From Craterostigma plantagineum (taxonomy: Eukaryota; Streptophyta; Magnoliopsida; Lamiales; Linderniaceae), in contig JAPQWV010000486.1 of assembly GCA_027422505.1 (NCBI GenBank), positions 406,276 through 470,275 on the forward strand: a stretch of DNA of 64,000 bases, given 5' to 3'. Shown one piece after another: positions 58,322 through 64,000 of this stretch (position 1 is the stretch's first letter; the number at the start of each line of letters is the position of its first letter). Below the pieces are notes generated by a model. It made no database searches and was not told where the DNA came from. It worked only from the letters and a program-made list of their open reading frames with translations. A program made the translations under genes and the position numbers.

Positions 58322-59555
58322 ATGGTCATGGAGGTGGTGCATGAAGACATGGGCGAAGGCAACGTCCAATGCGCAAACCACCCATACAGAAACAGCTCGC
58401 CGCCGGGCGGAATCTGTGCGTTTTGCCTCCAAGAAAAGCTCGGAAAGCTCGTTTCTTCCTCCTTTCCAGTCCACGTCTTCCCCACTTCATCTTCTTCTTC
58501 TTCTTCGCCTTCTTTCAGATCTGAAACTGCCAGCGGTTTTTGCGACGCACAGAGAAGTACGCTCGTTCTTGGCTCTTCTTCTTCGTCTTCTGCTGCTGCC
58601 GCGGGTAGCAATGGTTACTGCCATACGAGGAGATCTAGGTTGCCTTTTATCCTTACGACGAACAAGAGAAAGAAGAAGAAAGACGGCGCCGCCGCGCCGT
58701 CAGATTCCGCCGGCGTTGCGTTCAAGAGGAGCAAGTCCACCACAGCTCCTCGGACGGGTATGCGCTTCTTGGACGGCGGCGAAGATTACAGCCCTCAGAG
58801 AAGAGGGTTCTTCAGGTCGTTTCTTTACTTGTCTTCTAAGCATTACTCTGCCGTTAAAAGAAGCGATAAGAGCTCCAAAGATTCGAACTTTACGCCGACT
58901 AGGCCTGGAACTGTGACTAGCCGTTGCAGTAGTACAGTTGCATCAACCTCTTCTGCCATGATTAGTTCATGTAATAATCAGAAGAGAGAAAACTTTGTCG
59001 TCGTGGATGAGAATGGTAGCAGCCCTGAGCAAGCTTCTTTTGATAGAAAGGTATCAAGATCTAGATCTGTTGGCTGCGGTAGCAGAAGCTTCTCAGGCGA
59101 TTTCTTCGAAAGGATTTCAAATGGTTTGGGAGATTGCACGCTGAGGAGAGTCGAGTCTCAGAGAGAAGGCAAGCATCATAAGTCTCACTCATCATCGCTT
59201 CAAAGGAGTAATAATGGGCATGAAAGAGTTAGGTGCGGTGGGATTTTCAGAGGATTTATGATCACATCTTCTTCATCATCTTCCTCACTGTCCTCACATT
59301 GGGCTTCAAACTTTAGCTGAGGAAGTCAGCAGCACATTGAATGGAAGGCCAGAAACAGCTATGTCTTCAGCTCCTTCAACTGTGAGATCACATATCTCCC
59401 ATGGAAGAAGTAGAAGCTGGGGCTGGGCACTTGCGAGTCCTATTAGGGCTTTTAGTAGGCCTTCTTCTACGGTGAAAAGAGATTCTGCTTCTTCTAATAA
59501 GAATGTGACTCCAAATTTAGCTGCAATTCCTTCACTGTTGACTGTAAGTGGCTGA
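58322..59555 (+). CDS. Ser-rich plant-specific protein, frameshifted near the C-terminus
   Basis: Starts at the ATG at 58322 (MVMEVVHEDMG). A Cys/His cluster CANHPYRNSSPPGGICAFC may bind zinc, followed by QEKLGKLVSSSFP. Long Ser runs, basic patches and a conserved-looking SRSRSVGCGSRSFSGDFFER come next. The frame stops at 59318-59320. In the +1 frame the sequence continues at once (LQTLAEEVSSTLNG) to HGRSRSWGWALASPIRAFSR and a stop at 59555. The tail SWGWALASPIRAF has the look of the usual C-terminus of this family, so a one-base insertion near 59285-59315 is likely. Total span 1,234 nt is one over a multiple of three, in agreement. Family function is unknown to me; the protein is probably nuclear or membrane-peripheral. 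Confidence 0.75.
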
Positions 59556-60860
59556 GAAACAGTGCAGACTAGCAGCAGCAGCAGAACAAGGGCTTAGGTT
59601 TTGTTTGAGTACTACTAGTTGATACTGTGATACAAGTTTATATATTTCTTGATTTATATTTGATAATGTTGCTCTTAATCTGTGATGTTCATGGGTTTGA
59701 ACTGTTGTTTTTCGGTGTGGTTTTTCTGTATGTTGAGAAGGAATTGGAACTAAGTTGAACTACATATGGTAGGATTATTATTACTATTGCCAGCAATTCT
59801 TGGAAGTGCTTACAACCATTTTTCACTATGCATAACACACAAAGAAGGTGTCTTGGAAAGCTCTCCTTGTGATATGATTGCTCACTTTTATGGCACATTG
59901 AGATTTTGCAGCTGAGACTTTCTTTACATGCAAGGAAAAGAGAAGATTTAAGATAGGATTATCGCAAGGGGTCCCACTTGGTGTCTCCAGAAAGGTGTAT
60001 TTCTCGATTATTTGTTCCCACCAAAGCGTTTAGAATCTGTGAAGAGTCACATGTCACAGTTAATGAGCGCATGTGAAATGACAACCATTGATTTTGTCTA
60101 ATCATTGAGAGTCAAAGACTAATGCACATGATTGGCAATTGAGACACCTTTGAATGGTCTAATTAGGACATGATTGGAATCTAAGCATGTTTTAGTATTG
60201 TTGATCAAGGCATTCTTTTACTAATAATATTAAGATGAATAAAGCAAAAGCTTGAAAGTAGAGCATATAAGTACAGAACAGAGCATTGATAGGGACTCAT
60301 GAGAACACAAAGGGACAAGCAAGAAATGTCATTTCCTACAACTCCATGATAGAGATGAATGATATGTACATATATATTTTATATCTATGTAAAGATTGTT
60401 GCTCCCAACGGACCACTTTAGATATTTTATGCCTGAGGGGCCTCAGAATTTGAGAGGTATCCTTTTCTTCTTGGAAATATTAGGAAGTGAATATGTACAT
60501 ATATATAGTAGTCCAACGCCAACTAGTACAAAAGGAAAGACTATTTTAAATGCACCCTTAAATTGTCAAGACATAATTCATGGCCTGCAACAAATTGAAT
60601 GCCTTTCACGTTGTGGCATGTGCTGCTAAATGGTGAAGGCCACAGCAATAATAGTTAGCTATTGCCACGTAGATGAATAATATTCAAGAAATATGACGGT
60701 TTTTTTAGTTATTACAAACTCAACTTCCTCACAAATACATCGAACGAAACTGAGAAACTTAAGACGAAAGCACCATAACAAGAAAGGGGGTAAAAAATGA
60801 CCGAGGACGATAAATGTCCCATGAAAGCAATTTTATCGCCTTTTAAACTGCCCCATACAG
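59556..60860. other. Gene-free spacer
   Basis: 3' flank of the preceding gene and AT-rich DNA without recognised features. Confidence 0.5.
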
Positions 60861-60867
60861 AATAACG

Positions 60868-61257
60868 ATTCCAATTGAATGGATTTGGTTGTATATGAGT
60901 GCACTATTTCAACTCCAAGATTGCAAAATTACTATAAATTTTGAGTTATGGCAATTTTGGACTTAGAATATACTTAAAATGCTAGTGTTAGACCCCCTTT
61001 TTTATTATTTAATTGGTATTTGATGAGTGTATTATTCAAGGGTTTACGAGTATAGTCTGTATGTAATTATGGAAGTTTTAGAACCGTTCGTAGTTGACAA
61101 ATTTGTTTGCTATAAGGTGTGGTCCGTGGAAGCTCTATTCTATATTTTAGGGTTAGGTTATTATGTAATTATATTTTAATAATTGAAAAGAGATTTATAA
61201 TGAAAAGATATTTCTGAAAGTTTGCTACATATAAACTTCTCTACAAGAATATGATTG

Positions 61258-61291
<34 letters not shown>

Positions 61292-62613
61292 TAATGGGAT
61301 ATATATTATTTTTTAAATCCAACGGATTTCCTTGTATATGAGTGAACTATTCATTCTCAAGGCTGCTAAGAGGGAAAACGGCGAAAGTTTTTAAAGCAAG
61401 GAATCTTCAAAAACAGTGAAAGTCATAGCCCAGATATAGCTTTATTATTTCACAACTATTGACTTCCCATGATCGAGAGTTGTCACACGACGGTACATAT
61501 ATGGTGCCTAATGAATCAGCCAATTTTTTTGCGCTTAGTATTGATTTTAGTTTCGAATCAGTTTTCTTAATCGTAAATGGTTTTTCAATGTCTATGGTAT
61601 CCATAGATCCATCTTCATCAAAACTTTTTGGACATTGTTTTTTTTTTTTTAAATATAAAATTACCAGAGTTAGAAACACAAATTTGTCCTTCTCCATCAC
61701 AGATTACACATTACACACCCCACCATCAGTACTTACACATATTAGTAATAACCCACAAGACAAAAAGTACGCAGGCATGCATGCAAACCTATACGCACAT
61801 TCTTTCTTGCTTATTATTCATTACATACTTACTTCTATTACACACACACATCTTGGAGAAGACATAGATCATCAATCATCATAATGGGGGGATCCGAAGC
61901 AGAGTTAACACATGATCGTAAACATCCTAAACAAAATCGGTTAACGATTAAGACTAAACCCCAATAAAGCGACCTGTAAAATGGGATGCTCAATCGTATC
62001 TTCAAGAATAGGGCAAACAATATTGTTAATGGCCGGCAAAAGTTTAAAGACGACTCTGCACTGATTAGGTGCGAGGGGACCCAAAATGGCCTTACTAATG
62101 GCACAGTGATGTTAGCGTTCCGTTAACGTCTGTTAAAGCACTGCAAGAGCAATTTTTGGTGTGTGGCATTCACGCCATTGATTGTGATATGATCTTTGGG
62201 TTGTGGGAGGTGAGTAATATGAGGAAAATGAGCAGAAGTGCTCAGGCAATTTGTTGAAGAACGTTGCTGTTTTTAGGGTTTGTTTGTATGTGTGCTGATA
62301 TGGGTTTTGTGTGAGTTGTGGTGGTTTGAAGGGGGAGAGAAGAGGGGCTATTCATAGGGTTTTCTTGCATTCCTGAGTGTGTTGTAATGTTGTTTTGTTG
62401 CTAAAATTGGACTTTTTCCTAGTTGACTTTAGTTGACGTTTCTCTAATGTGTTGCTCAAGAGTTTGGTGACTCTACGAGTAGTAGTAACGTCGTGTATAG
62501 TTGCCAAAGTAGAGATTTGAAAATTTGGAAAATTTTGTTGCTAAAAGTGAGGGGCGTGGAAGTTCTATTCATGTTTTAGGGTTAGGGCATTAAGTATTTG
62601 TAATTTATAAGAG

Positions 62614-62651
<38 letters not shown>

Positions 62652-64000
62652 ACTACATATTTCTCGATCCGTCTGTATCCATCATTAAAGGAGTTGTGAT
62701 TGCGTAAACTGCACTTTTTCTTTGTGTGGAATTAATTATATAATATGCTTCGTTGGATAAAATCTCTCCTTTTATTATTTTAACCTTTTATATAGTATGC
62801 TTGAATGTGTGTAGTTGGCTTGTTACGAAACTAGCCAGGGAACTGTACCATATGCCCACCCATTATCATAGTCGAAGAACGACTTTGGAAAGAAAACATT
62901 AATTCGTCATAATGTATTATTAATTAATAAGCTACCAAGAAAAATACAGTGCAAGTGTCCGTTTTCTTTTATTAATTAAAAAGTAATGTAAAACTACGAG
63001 TATAATATGCCGATGGATGTTTTTAAATCAATGTCAGTTGACCATAAGTAGAGTAGAGAGAATTGGCTACAAAGCGTGGTCCGCGGAAACTCTATTCTAA
63101 ATTTTAGGGTTTGTAGGGTATTATTAAGTATATTTGTAATTAAAAAGAATATTCTGAATGTTTATGTATTTTTTAATTTTTTTTGGATGTTTCGTTACAT
63201 CACGAAAAGGAATTGTGTTGGGGTACACATGCACTTTTGTTGTCTGTAATTATTGTTAACTTTTTTTGGGGACGATGATGAAGTCTTTATTTTGTTGATC
63301 TTTATATAGTATGCTTTCCCAAAATGATGGTATCAGAAGACATATAGTTGACTTGTAAGGAAAAGTAGCGTAGGAGCTGTAGCACCACCCACCATTATTG
63401 CTGCTAAACCTCATTATTTAATACCGGCATTAATTATTATTACAAAATGGTTGCATAGTATTGAGCGCTTCTTCTTTAAAGCAAAGCTGTGGGGACACAG
63501 TACACAAGAGATGGATTCTGCATAAGTATACTTGTAGCAGATGTAAATCTTTGCATTGGCGTACCCCAAGTTTGATTGGGTTCTAGATTAAGTTCCAATT
63601 CGCTTTTTATTCCAACCGATTTCCTTTGTATAGTGAAACTGAACAACCTTTTTTATTCTCAAGATTGCACCCCAAGCTAATTGAAAATGATGGAAGTTTT
63701 TAGACATTTGTAATAACTAGCTTTTTCACTAATGGTAAAACGGTTATTACCAGTGTTTATGGGGTAGCCTGAACCTCAGGAGATTGAGGATATGTAGCTG
63801 TGTTAATACATCATCTATCCATCAAACTTTTTTTTTTTTTACATTCGTAAATAATAGATAACAGAACTAGAAACTCAAATTAGTCCTTCTCCATTTACGC
63901 ATCACACATTACATCATATAATTACCATTACATATTAGTAAACACAAACCCACAAGACAAAAAAGTACGCACGCATGCATGCAAGCAAAACCTGCGCACT
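60868..64000. repeat. Imperfect tandem duplication of about 2 kb units
   Basis: The same landmarks recur in order. A GTCCGTGGAAGCTCTATTC-like stretch is at 61121, 62544 and 63069. An AACGGATTTCCTTGTATATGAG-like stretch (written here in part) is at 60875, 61319 and 63614. A poly-T, CCTTCTCCAT, CCCACAAGACAAAAAGTACG, GCATGCATGCAA series is at 61638-61790 and 63825-63990. Copy distance is about 1.9-2.3 kb, and the last copy runs off the window end. Identity is perhaps 75-85%, so the duplication is old. Confidence 0.7.
61941..62250 (-). pseudogene. Decayed small secreted-protein gene
   Basis: On the minus strand a signal-peptide-like stretch (ALLLIFLILLTSHNPK) starts right after a TGA and without an ATG (ATTGCC where ATGGCC would be expected). 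It is followed by a stop, then CSCSALTDVNGTLTSLCH, then a change of frame into AISKAILGPLAPNQCRVVFK and on to a stop at 61941. Cys spacing and hydrophobic pattern faintly recall prolamin-like (ECA1-type) secreted proteins, but this is weak. A TATA-like CTATGAATAG lies near 62350. Its 3' flank is duplicated at 63825-64000, so a sister copy should lie just beyond the window. Confidence 0.5.

Noticed and set aside
61407..61700. 97-codon minus-strand frame ending at 61407
   Set aside because: It lies in the 3' flank of the decayed gene in a repeated tract, crosses a poly-T run and shows no conserved domain.
1..64000. CRISPR arrays, bacterial operons, phage or organellar DNA
   Set aside because: No regularly spaced direct repeats, no prokaryotic gene packing; introns and plant families throughout show nuclear plant DNA.

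Overview
The window is nuclear DNA of a flowering plant, almost certainly a eudicot. The reasons are spliced genes with AT-rich introns, plant-only families (WRKY, LLM-type GATA, HCF107, an S1-group bZIP with a sucrose-control uORF, PPR proteins), plant promoter motifs (telo-box plus GGCCCA) and plant transposons (Stowaway-type MITE, Tekay/Del chromovirus). Species cannot be fixed from the sequence. Exon limits come from reading both strands by eye, using GT-AG (twice GC-AG) sites and protein continuity.

Layout. 0-15 kb: EMC6 (+), a group IIc WRKY with a one-base frameshift (-), two small TIR elements, a short secreted-peptide gene (-), a CP1-type EF-hand gene (-), a probable noncoding RNA locus with a convincing box C/D snoRNA, and HCF107 (+). 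15-21 kb: a 13-exon OB-fold/RPA1-like gene (+) converging on a P-type PPR gene resembling SLO3 (-). 21-35 kb: a rearranged tract with a truncated bZIP copy, a 68-bp piece of the GATA gene that lies 28 kb away, and a PPR40 pseudogene split by a full-length, very young 9.5-kb Tekay element. A fragment of the OB-fold gene and the intact S1 bZIP gene with its sucrose-responsive uORF follow. 35-51 kb: SHG1/BOD1-domain gene (-), ENSA/ARPP19 (+), intact PPR40 (+), a cysteine-rich secreted protein (+), AMSH3-type deubiquitinase (+), DUF3511 protein (-) and LLM B-GATA (+). 51-64 kb: a small basic protein, a soluble epoxide hydrolase, dynein light chain LC8 (-), a Ser-rich plant-specific protein with a late frameshift, and a tandemly duplicated gene-poor tract with a decayed secreted-protein gene.

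Main story. The 17-42 kb part is best explained by one tandem duplication of a block running from inside the OB-fold gene to inside PPR40, followed by complementary losses. The left copy kept the OB-fold gene and the SLO3-like gene but lost half of bZIP, SHG1 and ENSA. The right copy kept bZIP, SHG1, ENSA and PPR40 but lost the OB-fold gene ends and the SLO3-like gene. The left deletion carries GATA-gene filler DNA, and a Tekay element later landed in the dead PPR40 copy.

The genes are ordinary single-copy plant genes with no operon-like logic. Three otherwise intact genes (WRKY, AMSH, the 58-kb gene) each carry one single-base frameshift, so uncorrected assembly indels must be considered before calling them pseudogenes.
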